Positions 1 to 9,004 of a stretch of DNA of 64,000 nt are shown piece by piece (within the stretch, counting starts at the first letter, position 1; every line of letters begins with the position of its first letter). Position numbers and translations under genes: made by a program. This DNA is from Dermatemys mawii (taxonomy: Eukaryota > Chordata > Testudines > Dermatemydidae). The notes under the pieces were generated by a model. That model made no database searches, was not told where the DNA came from, and saw only the letters and a list, made by a program, of their open reading frames with translations. The stretch spans positions 11,499,165 to 11,563,164 of the forward strand of contig ML677351.1 in assembly GCA_007922305.1 (NCBI GenBank). The letters run 5' to 3'.

Positions 1-560
1 GCCAACCTCAAGCATATTCTCACCAGCAACAGCACACCGCGCCATAATAACTCTAACTCAGGAACCAATCCATGCAATAAACCTCGATGCCAACTCTGCC
101 CACACATCTACACCAGCAACACCATCACAGGACCAAACCAGATCAGCCATACCATTACTGGTTCATTCACCTGCACATCTACCAATGTAATATACACCAT
201 TATGTGCCAGCAATGTCCCTCTGCTATGTACATCGGCCAAACTGGACAGTCCTACGAAAAAGAATAAATGGACACAAATCAGATATCAGGAATGGCAATA
301 TACAAAAACCTGTAGGAGAGCACTTCAACCTCACCGGACACACCATAGAAGATTTAAAGGTCAGCATTTTGCAGCAAAAAAACTTCAAGTCCAGACTGCA
401 AAGAGAGACTGCAGAGCTGCAATTCATTTGCAAATTTGACACAATCAATTTGGGACTGAATAGAGATTTTGAATGGCTAGCTAACTACAAAAGCAGCTTC
501 TCTTCTCTCCCTATTCACACCTCCAGTTCAGCTGCTAAAGGAACACCTCACCCTCCCTGA
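1..560 (+). pseudogene. GIY-YIG endonuclease C-terminus of a Penelope-like element, frameshifted
   Basis: The translation from base 1 is open in frame 1 and carries a Cys/Cys/His linker (NPCNKPRCQLCPH, about 82-105). The GIY-YIG core follows: 'NVIYTIMC' at about 195-218 and 'AMYIGQT' at about 222-245. The reading frame then breaks near 255-262 and continues in frame 3 with 'INGHKSDIRN', 'PVGEHFN', a basic stretch and the conserved Glu-containing 'RLQRETAEL', ending in 'GLNRD' and a stop at 558-560. In PLEs this domain nicks target DNA next to the reverse transcriptase. One small frameshift in about 185 codons, with otherwise good conservation, suggests a moderately young but inactive copy. 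A host GIY-YIG gene is unlikely because the flanking 3' UTR is that of a PLE. Confidence 0.85.
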
Positions 561-667
561 TTAGAGATAACAAGCTGGTTCAGCCTCATTGGACTAACCT
601 TGTTATCTCCCACCTGGTTCTTGCCTACCTATTTATACCTGCTCCTGGATACTTCCACTGCATGCAT

Positions 668-705
668 CTGACGAAGTGGGTATTAGCCCACGAAAGCTTA
701 TGCTC
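668..705 (+). ncRNA. hammerhead-type self-cleaving ribozyme in PLE 3' UTR
   Basis: The core reads CTGACGA (668-674), one extra A (675), a six-pair stem II (676-681 with 686-691, last pair T.G) closed by an ATTA loop, then GAAA (692-695). A two-pair stem III follows (GC 696-697 with GC 702-703, loop TTAT), and the cleavage triplet ends in TC (704-705). This matches the hammerhead order CUGANGA / stem II / GAAA / stem III / UH. The extra A between CUGANGA and stem II departs from the classical core. Stem I is weak here because the bases after 705 are A-rich. PLE-associated minimal hammerheads with tiny stem III are established and often act as dimers. Activity of this copy is inference. Confidence 0.7.
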
Positions 706-770
706 TAAAAAAAATTTAGTTAGTCTTTAAGGTGCCACAAGACTCTTTGTCACTTCTGATTTTGAATACT

Positions 771-1959
771 TGACGACCTACAAACTGGCTTGGACAAGTA
801 TCTTGAAGATGACTGGGCTTAAACTACATTGAAGGGTTTGTCCTTTACTTTTTTTTTATGAAAGGCTATTTTTTCTCATCTCAAAGCTATTCTGACTATT
901 CTGACATTATTGCTGTGAAAGATCTTTCTAAGATATTTTAAAATTTGAAAACTTAAAAACAAACCAACCTCCTCTATGCCAGATCATCTGTTTTGCTTCT
1001 GTAGGTGGAAGGGAGTAAAGAACCAAGCAGTTTCCTTCTAGAGGTGGTCTCTGCTATATTCTCTCATGGACACTTTGGGAATTCCTATGCGTAGGTGGAG
1101 AAGGAGTGGGGATGGAGGCTTTTCAATAATCGATGGTATATCTTCCCATTTTACTATGCTTACCATTTTCATCCCATATTGTGGAATTTACCTTTCAGGT
1201 GTTGATTGTCATGCCGTCTTGTCAGGAAGATTATCATGATGTGTATTGAATCTTTTCTTTCTGCTCAAACTTTTTCCTATCTGAGAGGAATAAGTTTATT
1301 CTCATTCTTGTTTCTGTACAGGTAAAGACTCCTGCTTTGATCTGGTCACTGGAAGTGCCCAAACTTAAGAGCAACCATTCCTATACTCTCATGTTTTCCT
1401 TCTGCCTCCAATCTAACATGACAGACTTCTCAGTGGAAACAGTGGTTTCTACCCAGAAGAGGGAGGCATAGGAAAATGCTGCTTTGGCCTTCCCAATGCT
1501 GTGGAGCTGTTGTTCTACTTCATCTCTTGATGGCTACCTCCTCCACACAGCATGACTAAAATTCAGCAGATCTTATTACCCCAGAACATGGAGTGGCCCT
1601 TGAGTCTGTGAAGGATTAATGGATAATTTCCTGCAGGCCTTGCTCTGGGACTGGGTCCAGAGATATTTTAATGTATCCCTTGCCAGAGCCTTCTATGTGT
1701 AAGTATCTGAGGTTCAATTTGGATTTTCGGAAGGAGTCACGCAGGGATACTCATGGTAAACTAAAATTTATCTCTTTATTGGGAATGGGGTAATTGATGA
1801 ATTGAAAGACTAACTACAGTATTTGGCCATTAAACAATTATATTAAACAGTGTTTTTTATTTATTTGCTTAGTATAACATTTAAAACAAGAAAGAACATT
1901 ATTACTACCAAAAAAACCACAACTTTTCAAATGAGAAAATTTTACAGCGTGAAGTAAAC
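771..1959. other. unassigned non-coding stretch
   Basis: AT-rich, CpG-poor sequence with stops in every frame. I see no repeat boundary, splice-flanked exon or RNA fold that I can support. If the minus-strand first exon proposed at 1966-2087 is real, this would be the start of its first intron. Confidence 0.5.
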
Positions 1960-1965
1960 ACTTAC

Positions 1966-2087
1966 GGAAATGAGACACACGAGTAACATTTCAAACTTGG
2001 CCAGCAATCGTTATGCTCAGGAGGAGATACGGGAGCAGAGAGGTGTTGTCCGGGTTGATCAGGCCTGGACTGGATACGGAATGCGTC
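1966..2087 (-). other. candidate first exon (5' UTR plus eight codons) on the minus strand
   Basis: On the minus strand an ATG at 1989 opens MLLVCLIS. It then runs directly into a consensus splice donor, GTAAGT, whose complement 'acttac' lies at 1960-1965. The eight residues are hydrophobic, as at the start of a signal peptide. A TATAAA box (complement at 2114-2119) would place the start of transcription near 2085-2090, giving a leader of about 100 bases. The segment lies in the only CpG-dense patch of the AT-rich part of the window. No downstream exon was recognised in the 1.9 kb that remain before the window edge, so no gene can be named. It may be coincidence: a donor match after a short ORF is not rare. 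The arrangement is seen; gene status is inferred. Confidence 0.25.
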
Positions 2088-2089
2088 CA

Positions 2090-2330
2090 AAATTTTGACG
2101 CCTTTTCACAGAATTTATAAGTCGAGGGAAAAAAAACCACCCTTGGTATCTGATTGGATCTATGTAGATGGGGCCATATTACGTGGAGCATTAGTCGCGT
2201 GCACGGCGGGTGCGCTTTCCATATACGTGGGCGGCGCCCTGATGACTTTATTTCTGTCAGGCAAAATTCACGGCTCAGTTGTTACAGCCGGACTAATGCG
2301 GAGGATACTGACCTAAGCAGCTGGGACAAC
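2090..2330 (-). promoter_or_regulatory. CpG-dense segment with TATA and CCAAT motifs
   Basis: About twenty CpG dinucleotides fall between 2020 and 2330, against very few in the surrounding kilobases. Reading the minus strand there is a TATAAA box (2114-2119) and a CCAAT box (complement ATTGG at 2153-2157) about 40 bases further upstream. Beyond these lie GC-rich motifs including 'gggcggcgcc' and two 'tacgtg' sites on the plus strand (about 2180-2240). The spacing is that of a classical TATA promoter feeding the candidate exon at 1966-2087. CpG retention suggests an unmethylated germline region or a recent insertion. A plus-strand ORF (2095-2313) across it has no recognisable domain and is taken as a by-product of base composition. 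Confidence 0.35.
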
Positions 2331-2339
2331 CATGCAGCC

Positions 2340-4715
2340 TGGCAAGAACACAGAAGCTTTGTTTAACACAATGCAGCCTACCAGAATAGATGCTATCCCC
2401 AGGTGGTTAAAGCCTCTTGAACAGCAAAGGCTGTATTATTTGTGAATAGTAGGCACAGAAAGCATGGATCTTAGGAGATCATCTTGCCTCTGCTCCCTCT
2501 ACTGTGCATCTTCACTGGAGGAGGCTATATCTTGCATAGCCACTGCTCAGCTACATTTCTTCTTGTTTATCCCAGTTTATCATCTGCCCTGATTATGGGT
2601 CCCATTGTATCACTAGGTCATGGGAGGTGCCTCCTCAACCCATTCACCATCTCTCCATGCAGAACCTTGAGGGGCTGACACAGCAAATCTTCCTCCCAGT
2701 ATAGATTCCCCATCAGAACAGGTCCATCTAGGACCATGATGTCAGTAGGCCCTCCTCCTTTTTTACCACAAAACCTGAGGTGTCTGTAGTGGGAAAGTAT
2801 TAATATTCCTGCTCCTGTGTTTGTGACAAGAGAGAGTTGCTTTGAGGAGCTTAAGAGACCTGTAGAACCAAATCACTGTGAGGTCTCCCAGCTCCCACCC
2901 AAGATGTTGGATTTCTTAACTGAAGAAAGGTCCAGAATCATGGATCTCTTAGTGGATCCAGCTTGGGAAGAAGCCAGCCAGTAGACTCTTTCATCCCAAG
3001 GATAAGAAGGATAAATGGTTTTAAGTACAACCTCATCTTGCTAAATCATTGATGTATCGTGGGATCCTGGTGAGAACCCTCTGATTCTCAAAGCAGTTGA
3101 AAAGTTTTATTTCTGCTTGAAGTGCTCAGGGAGTGTAGAGGAGAGGACTAAGCAGTTAAACTGAGAATTAAAAAGACCTCCATCTGTCAGAAAATGTACA
3201 GATGTCCTCATCACCATCAAATACTAAACATGCAATGTCTGCAGTTCCAGGATCAGAAATTGTACTCAATATGTGTGTTGTTTTCCACTTCCTAATAATT
3301 GCTCAGCTTTTATAAGCTCCTTAGCATAGTACTTCATTGGATGCTTCCTGCAGATGGTGTATCCTGCATATTGTGGTCGCAGGCAAAATGAGATAATTCC
3401 AGCTAATCATCACAGGGCTGCCCTGGGGCATCAGAGTGCTACTGTCTGAACATATGAATTCCAGATGTGGGAAAGTGAAAGAGAAATTTGTCTTTTAAAT
3501 TGCATTCCTGTAAGAGGCTAACAGTAACCTGTGGTGACAGAAGAATCCATATTCAGTTAATTGTGTAGAATTATTTATTATGTTTAGTTAGATGTAGGTT
3601 AGTTAGGTGTTTGTACATGTTGCTAAGGTCCACATGCCTGGAGAGTTTGGGGCAATCTTGCTGCCAAAATTCCAGCAGCAAAGCAGTCCATCTAGTTATT
3701 TAGGAAAGTGAGTGAAAGTTGTTAACAGGCAAAACAAATTTGTCCTTTTTTTAATCTAGTCTTTATAAGTATCTACCACATGCACAAAAATAGACAATGA
3801 ATGGACTGCAACCAGATTTTTAGATTGAACTGGTGTGTTTTACTCATTGGCAGCAAGAAGACTTGTTTTTTTCCAGTTTTTGATGGTAAAGAGTCAGGAA
3901 ATGTCATTAGCTAAGACAAACAATTAGAAAGAATTAAATTGAAAACCTTTCTCCTGCCCAATAAAAGTGGACTTTGAAAACATCTTACAATACACAGAGT
4001 AGAATGACAGAATGTAGTTAAGTGGGGTTTTTTTCTAACAGATGATAAACTAGAAATATTATACGAAAAGAAGATTATTTAAATCTTTAAAGTGGTTTTG
4101 TTTCTTGTTTTATTGGGAGAGAGATGTTCTTAAAACAGTGTGATTTTTTTTTTTTTGGTGCTTATTTTACATGCACAATGGTCCTTGCTCTAGCTTTTTA
4201 ATGTAGCTTTTTAATGATAGATTTAAAGGGAGAGAAAGAGGAAGGAATGTGGAACTTTTTTTCTTCTGAGCAGTGCATTATTTAACTGCTTACTGTTCCA
4301 GAGAATAGTTTGGCAAGTCAACATTGGCAGGGTATACAGCAAAACAGAAGTACTGGCATCAGCATTAATATGCTACTCACATTCAGTTCTGAGTGAGTAC
4401 ACATGACAATATTTAGTTCAGAGTTTTTCAGCTGTATGGTGCTCCTAAGATTCCATGGTGAAACTTTTAGGGAAAGTTTTTGGGTGCTGCCATTTGCTTC
4501 TTCACTAACATGTTCTGGTAAAATCATGTGACTTTGTTTAATTTTTCAGTCTCTTTAGAGTTTAAGATTAAGTTTAAAATCAATAGGATTTTCCTGGCCC
4601 ATATTTGAATTAAATGCATTACTTATAGTGTTTATTACATACTTAAACATTCTTGGAAGTTTTGATTCTTCTCAGTTTCCTACTGTGAATTTGGTAGAGA
4701 GATTACATACTTTCA
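2340..4715. other. unassigned non-coding stretch
   Basis: I see only AT-rich non-coding DNA with short homopolymers (poly-T near 4146-4157). ORFs here are under 75 codons and have low-complexity or random composition. No repeat family was recognised. Confidence 0.5.
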
Positions 4716-4720
4716 TATAT

Positions 4721-4804
4721 TAAAAAAAACACCTCCACACATTTCTTTGTGTATATGCTATATTTAAAAAAAACACCTCTACACATTTGTTTGTGTATAT
4801 GCTT
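4721..4804. repeat. two-copy tandem duplication, period 44
   Basis: The unit starting 'taaaaaaaacacct' at 4721 recurs at 4765 with only a few substitutions, including C to T in 'cctc/tacac' and C to G in 'ttc/gtttgtg'. Both copies end in 'tgtgtatatgct'. This is a local duplication and not a satellite array. Confidence 0.85.
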
Positions 4805-4809
4805 CATTG

Positions 4810-5529
4810 TAGGGTATGGAATAGGTCTCTGTTTTAAAATGTGTTGTAATACTGTCTTTTCATGATTTACTTTCCTTTACATTGTTTGATTGCACAGCAT
4901 ATAGTTTTTTGTTGGATTATGGAACAGTAAAAAAAAATCATAAGGTAAGACAGAGGTGCTGGACAGTGAACAAATTGTCACACATTTACCATGCAAAATC
5001 AGTAAAATCTTTCAAACTCATCAACTTCCCAATAGTTTAGTATATGAAGTAGAGAAGGCACTGTAGGCCAAATAGGAAAAAAAGACTCTCACCCAAGATA
5101 TTCAGACATAATTAGTGACTAGTGGCACAGAGAAATGTAGACATCTAAGTCCTGGTTTTGACTCCGCTGCCCAAAGCCCCTGTGTAGGTATCTAAACTTA
5201 CTCAGTGCCTACATTTTCAAGAAAAATGTTTCTAGGCCGCTATGTTTCTGCTAGTAGCATGCACACAGCTGCCTCCCCTTGGAAGAAGCCTGGACCCTTG
5301 TTCTCCCAACTCCCAGGTGAGTGCCCATTGGGTTAGTGTCATTTTCTCTCTTGCTCAATGACTATGTAAGTGTTTATTCACAGTGGACCAGTCACTGGGG
5401 AGAGAGTGACTCCATAGTCAAGTGCTTAGGGCAACTATCATGGGGGGCAGGAACCCAGAGTACTTTAAATTAAGTTCCCAGCTTCAGAATCCGAAGCAGA
5501 GACAGGACCCTCCTTTCAGCCCAACCATT
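4810..5529. other. unassigned; part resembles an old interspersed repeat
   Basis: The portion at about 5115-5230 ('tctaagtcc', 'aggtatctaaac', 'tcagtgcctac') resembles the 'tttcaaaagtgcctaa' type of repeat also seen at 7530-7790 and 62.0 kb. The similarity is too weak for boundaries. The rest shows nothing I can support. Confidence 0.3.
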
Positions 5530-5532
5530 TTA

Positions 5533-5761
5533 GGGCTGTGTACGCTAGAAAATTAGAACGACTCAGATACATTGTTCAGGGACATGAAAAATCCACATCT
5601 CTGAGTGATATAGTAAGCCGACCTAAGTCCCCAGGTAGACAGTGGTAGGTTAAGGGAAGAATTCTTCCATCAACCTAGCTACTGCACCTTGGAGTAGTGG
5701 ATTTACTACAGCAATGGGAGAACCTCTTTGATGGCTGTACTAAGTGCCTACACTGAAGCCC
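5533..5761. mobile_element. TTA-flanked MITE, PIF/Harbinger-like, degraded
   Basis: The left end reads TTA then GGGCTGTGTACGCTA (5530-5547). The right end reads 'agtgcctacactgaagccc', whose complement begins GGGCTTCAGTGTAGG, so the two termini are imperfect inverted repeats. The interior shares 'catgaaaaatccacatc' with the copy at 45689-45977. Three-base TTA duplications and GGG-type ends fit PIF/Harbinger non-autonomous elements. The right TTA has decayed. Confidence 0.6.
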
Positions 5762-5993
5762 TGCAGTGTGACAGCTGCATTGCTGTTGCTTTTGCGGATT
5801 AGGTTACATAATCATATCCTTAGAGGTTCTCAGGACAAATTTTTTGGTAGCCTCACAGAGTATGGCCACCAACTCTTGCTGGTGGCCACTCCCATACTTT
5901 TTCCTAAAATATTTAATTTGCTTTAGGACAAACAAATAAATATGCACATATACACATCCAAATTGCAATTTATTTATTGCTAGCTGGTAGGTG

Positions 5994-6057
5994 TGCTGGG
6001 AAAAATGATATTAACAAACATAGTTTGTTAAACATACCAGTATCACTTTTCCCAGCA
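5994..6057. repeat. 64-base near-perfect hairpin
   Basis: The outer arms at 5994-6010 and 6041-6057 are complementary over 17 positions with one mismatch (TGCTGGGAAAA[A/G]TGATA). The inner arms TTAACAAAC (6011-6019) and GTTTGTTAA (6023-6031) pair perfectly around an ATA loop. The only asymmetry is a nine-base bulge at 6032-6040. It may be the palindromic tip of a miniature transposon or a remnant of a longer inverted repeat. Confidence 0.8.
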
Positions 6058-6059
6058 GA

Positions 6060-6520
6060 CTTACTCAGCCCTGCCAATACTGGGGACAAATTAAGCATTG
6101 GATGGGTGATCGCGGGGAGGCAGCAGGAGGCTGGAGCCTGAAGCCCTGTGTCTGGAGTCTGGGGCCTACTGGCACCCAGGGAGGGAGTCGGAAGCCTCTT
6201 GGCAAGAGCCTGCTGCCCTGCCGCTCGGGGGATGAAGCCCAAAGCCTGAGCTCCACCGCCCCGGGAAGCTTTGCAACTCTCCGGCTGCCTCATCTTCCCA
6301 TATTGTGTCCCAGGTGTGTCCAGAGGGGGGCAGGATCCAACCCTGCTGGAGGCCCCAACAATCAACATCAGGGTGGTGCATCCAGAAACAAGAGGGAGAG
6401 GGAAGGGCTGCTACTTTGCCTCCTCCCAATCACCACCTAGAAGGGTGTGGCCACAAGAGAAGCCCCTGGTGCATGCAACCCCCTCATGCAACCACGGTGG
6501 CCACATTTGAGAAATATGCT
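6060..6520 (+). mobile_element. GC-rich hAT-like non-autonomous fragment
   Basis: This is a GC-rich block with phrases such as 'aagccctgtg', 'aagcccaaagcctgagc' and a right edge 'gtggccacatttgagaaa'. The right edge resembles the 'cagtttgagaactgctg' terminus of the hAT element at 22227-22543. The left terminus was not found, so boundaries are approximate. The overlapping ORFs on both strands are composition artefacts with no domain. Confidence 0.45.
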
Positions 6521-6611
6521 AGGTGGCCATCTCTGTGCATGGGGTGGGGTTTAGCACACACCCATCTGATCAGCATCTCCTACTTACCAGCTTTTAGGCC
6601 GCTCCCTGACT

Positions 6612-7484
6612 AGGGTGACCAGGTGTCCAGTTTTCAACCGGAACACCTGGTTGAAAAGAGATCCTGGCAGCTCCCCTCAGCACTGTTGGCTGGGCTGTTG
6701 ACTGTCCTGTTGGCAGCACTGCACAGCGTGGCTGGCATGCTCTCTGCTAGTCTCCATGCAGCATGGCTCCTGGAAGCAGCGGCATGTACTCACTCCGGCT
6801 CCTACGGGCAGCTCAGGGGCTCCAGGTACTGTTCCTGCCCCAAGCACCACCCCCCGCAGCCAATGGTAGCTGCAGGGGAGGTGCCTGTGGTTGGGGCAGC
6901 ATGCAGAGCTGCCTGGCCGTGCCTCCATGTATGAGCCGGAGAGGGAACATGCTTCTGCTTCTTAGAGCCGCTTGAGGTAAGCACTGCCCAGAGCCTACAA
7001 CCCTACCCCCTTCCTGGGCCCCAAACCTCTGCCCCAGCCCTAGTTCTGATCCCTTTCTACCCTCTGAACCCATCAATCCCAGCCCAGAGCACTCTCTTGC
7101 ACCTCAACCCCCTGATCCCCATACCCACCCCAGAGCCTGCGCCCAGCTGAAGCCCTCACTCTCCCCCTGCATCCCAGCCCCTTGTCTCATCCCTGATCCC
7201 TTACAGCCCCCCAGCCTCCTGCCGCATCCCAGAGCCCCCTCCTACATGCCAAAGCCCTCAACCCATGCCTCACCCCAGAATCCCCAGCCAGAGCCCTCAT
7301 GCTCCAACCCAGTGAAAGTGACAGAAGGTGGGGGAGAGTGAACGACAGAGGTAGGGGGATGGAGCAAGCAGTGGTTGGGGCCTTAGAGATGGGGCGGGGC
7401 ATGGATAGGGCCTTGGTGAAGAGGCGTGGCATGTGGCAGGGCAGGGGGTGATCAGTTCTGTGCTATTAGAAAGTTGACAACCCT
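6612..7484 (+). mobile_element. non-autonomous element with 'agggtgacca' / 'ttgacaaccct' ends
   Basis: It starts AGGGTGACCAGGTGTCC at 6612 and ends AGTTGACAACCCT at 7484, giving short imperfect inverted termini. The same two ends bound the minus-strand copy at 35878-36491. Flanks 6603-6611 (tccctgact) and 7486-7494 (tccgtgatt) agree at 7 of 9 positions, consistent with a decayed target duplication. The GC-rich interior has ORFs in many frames but no protein domain, and I leave them uncalled. Confidence 0.7.
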
Positions 7485-7529
7485 ATCCGTGATTATCTAG
7501 ATGATTTGTGTGACTTTTCTCCACATTCA

Positions 7530-7790
7530 CTGTGTAGGAGTTTAGGCGCTTAACTCAGGCTTCGAGACTTGCAGTGGTTTTTTCCCGATGCCTAAAAATT
7601 AGGCACTGTGATGCTGAGCATCACACAGCTAACTCATTGTGAGCCTTTAGCATGGTGCTTTTGGGACTCTAACTTCAGACAGCTTTAAAAAGCCTGATTC
7701 TAGCAGGTGCTTAGCATGTTCTGAAATTAGAGCATTGAAAGACATCTCAAATTTGGTATCCAAAATTGTAGATCATTTAGAAACTTTGGC
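7530..7790. repeat. old amniote/turtle interspersed repeat
   Basis: Phrases such as 'gtttaggcgcttaactcaggc', 'cctaaaaattaggcac', 'caggtgcttagcatgttctga' and 'aaactttggcct' belong to a common turtle repeat of the 'cagcacctctgaaaat' type, also seen inside 40.9-41.3 kb and at 62.0 kb. No clear ends are visible. Confidence 0.45.
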
Positions 7791-7794
7791 CTAT

Positions 7795-8780
7795 GATTGT
7801 GTGTAAAATAGAGGCTGTTTGCAAACTGTCACCCGAGAGCTGACAAACTCACTACACAAGACATGTCTTACAGGCTATTTATTCTTAAAAAGTAACATAA
7901 GGTATCTAAAAAGCTTGTGACTTGTTAACAGCCCTGTGAATATCATGGTTATAATTTGTCTAATCAGTTACTGGAGATTTTATTATATTTGTGGAAAAAA
8001 AATATTCTTCTCTTAATCCCCTTATTGGCTGTTCTGATTGTGTAAGTAGTGTATAATACAGCATATATCTCTTCCTTTGATTATTTTTGTCTGAATGTTC
8101 AACTCTAGTATTGTATTTATTATACTGCACTTTGTGTAGAAGTTTTACTGTTTCCATGTTCACTATATCATAGTAACTCAAAACTGTAAAATATGTTATG
8201 ATTCAAGACCAAACGTTGCTTTCAGGTTATATGAGATATCCCTTTAACTTGAGTGATATTTGTTTGTATATATTCTGAATTTGGTCTACTAGCGGTATAA
8301 ATAGGGGAATTTGTCTAGGACACATTTCCCTTCACTCATATGATATGGTTGGCTTCCTGTAGAGTAATTTCCAGTGATGAGAGAGGTTAAAAACAAAACA
8401 AAACAAAGCATTTTGGGGGGGGAACACAATTTTTTGTTTTCTCTTGTTTGTCCTGTTGTAACACAGCGAGGCCAAGGTTTTATTATGGCCATTGAGGCTG
8501 CCTCTTTCCTCCCAATTGATGGAGTTAATCCTAGATCATTTTATACTTCAAGAATACTGATATAAAAGCATTTCTTCAACTCCACTCTAGTTTAAAACTA
8601 TAAAACTAATCAGTATGGACATCTGACTTATGGAAGTAGTTTTAGAATTAATTTATTAGTATTGGTAAAACATTTTGTGATCCTGACATGGAAGAAGTTA
8701 TAGAATTGAAAAGTGATTATTTAATGTAAATATTTATTATCTGCTTTGTTTATTAGTTCTATATTTCTTCCTGTCTCTTC
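7795..8780. other. unassigned non-coding stretch
   Basis: AT-rich sequence with stops in all frames. I recognise no repeat or exon. Confidence 0.5.
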
Positions 8781-8782
8781 TA

Positions 8783-9000
8783 AGGGTTTTTCAAAGGTAG
8801 ACCTGCTGCAGCTGCACCACTTCAGTGTAGACTCTACTTATGCTGACAGGGAAGGGGTTTTCCTCTTGGTATAGGTAGTCCACCACAGAAGAATTCTTCT
8901 GTTAACATAGTGCTGTCTACACTGAAGGTTAGTTTCTCATAGCGACACTGAAGTGCTACAGAGGCATAGCTGCAGTAGCATTGTCAGTACAGCCATATCC
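8783..9000. mobile_element. MITE related to the TTA-flanked family
   Basis: The interior 'gaagaattcttctgttaaca' and 'gctgtctacactgaaggtta' (8888-8932) is shared in style with 5533-5761 ('agaattcttccatcaacct') and with the 45.7 kb copy. The left edge 'taagggttttt' could be the TTA plus GGG end. The right edge is not clear. Confidence 0.4.
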
Positions 9001-9004
9001 TGAG

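Larger units (their letters stand above)
1..770 (+). mobile_element. Penelope-like retroelement (family A), 3' part, enters from the left edge
   Basis: This is the downstream end of a Penelope-like element. It holds the linker with a Cys-Cys-His cluster, the GIY-YIG endonuclease domain ending near 560, and a roughly 200-base 3' UTR carrying a hammerhead-type fold at 668-705. The tail after the ribozyme (about 706-770, with 'aaggtgccacaagactctttg') matches the tail style of very abundant turtle repeats. The reverse transcriptase part lies outside the window or was lost by 5' truncation. A second copy of the same family lies on the minus strand at 48.9-50.7 kb, and a further tail lies at 56.7 kb. 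Family membership is seen from domain order; subfamily is not determined. Confidence 0.85.

Noticed and set aside
2095..2313. 73-codon plus-strand ORF with a hydrophobic stretch in the CpG cluster
   Set aside because: No family recognised, no splice or polyadenylation context, and the minus-strand promoter reading explains the region better.
6065..7432. Many overlapping ORFs of 60-130 codons on both strands
   Set aside because: They lie in GC-rich transposon bodies, overlap in several frames, have no domain and no splice context. Low stop-codon density explains them.
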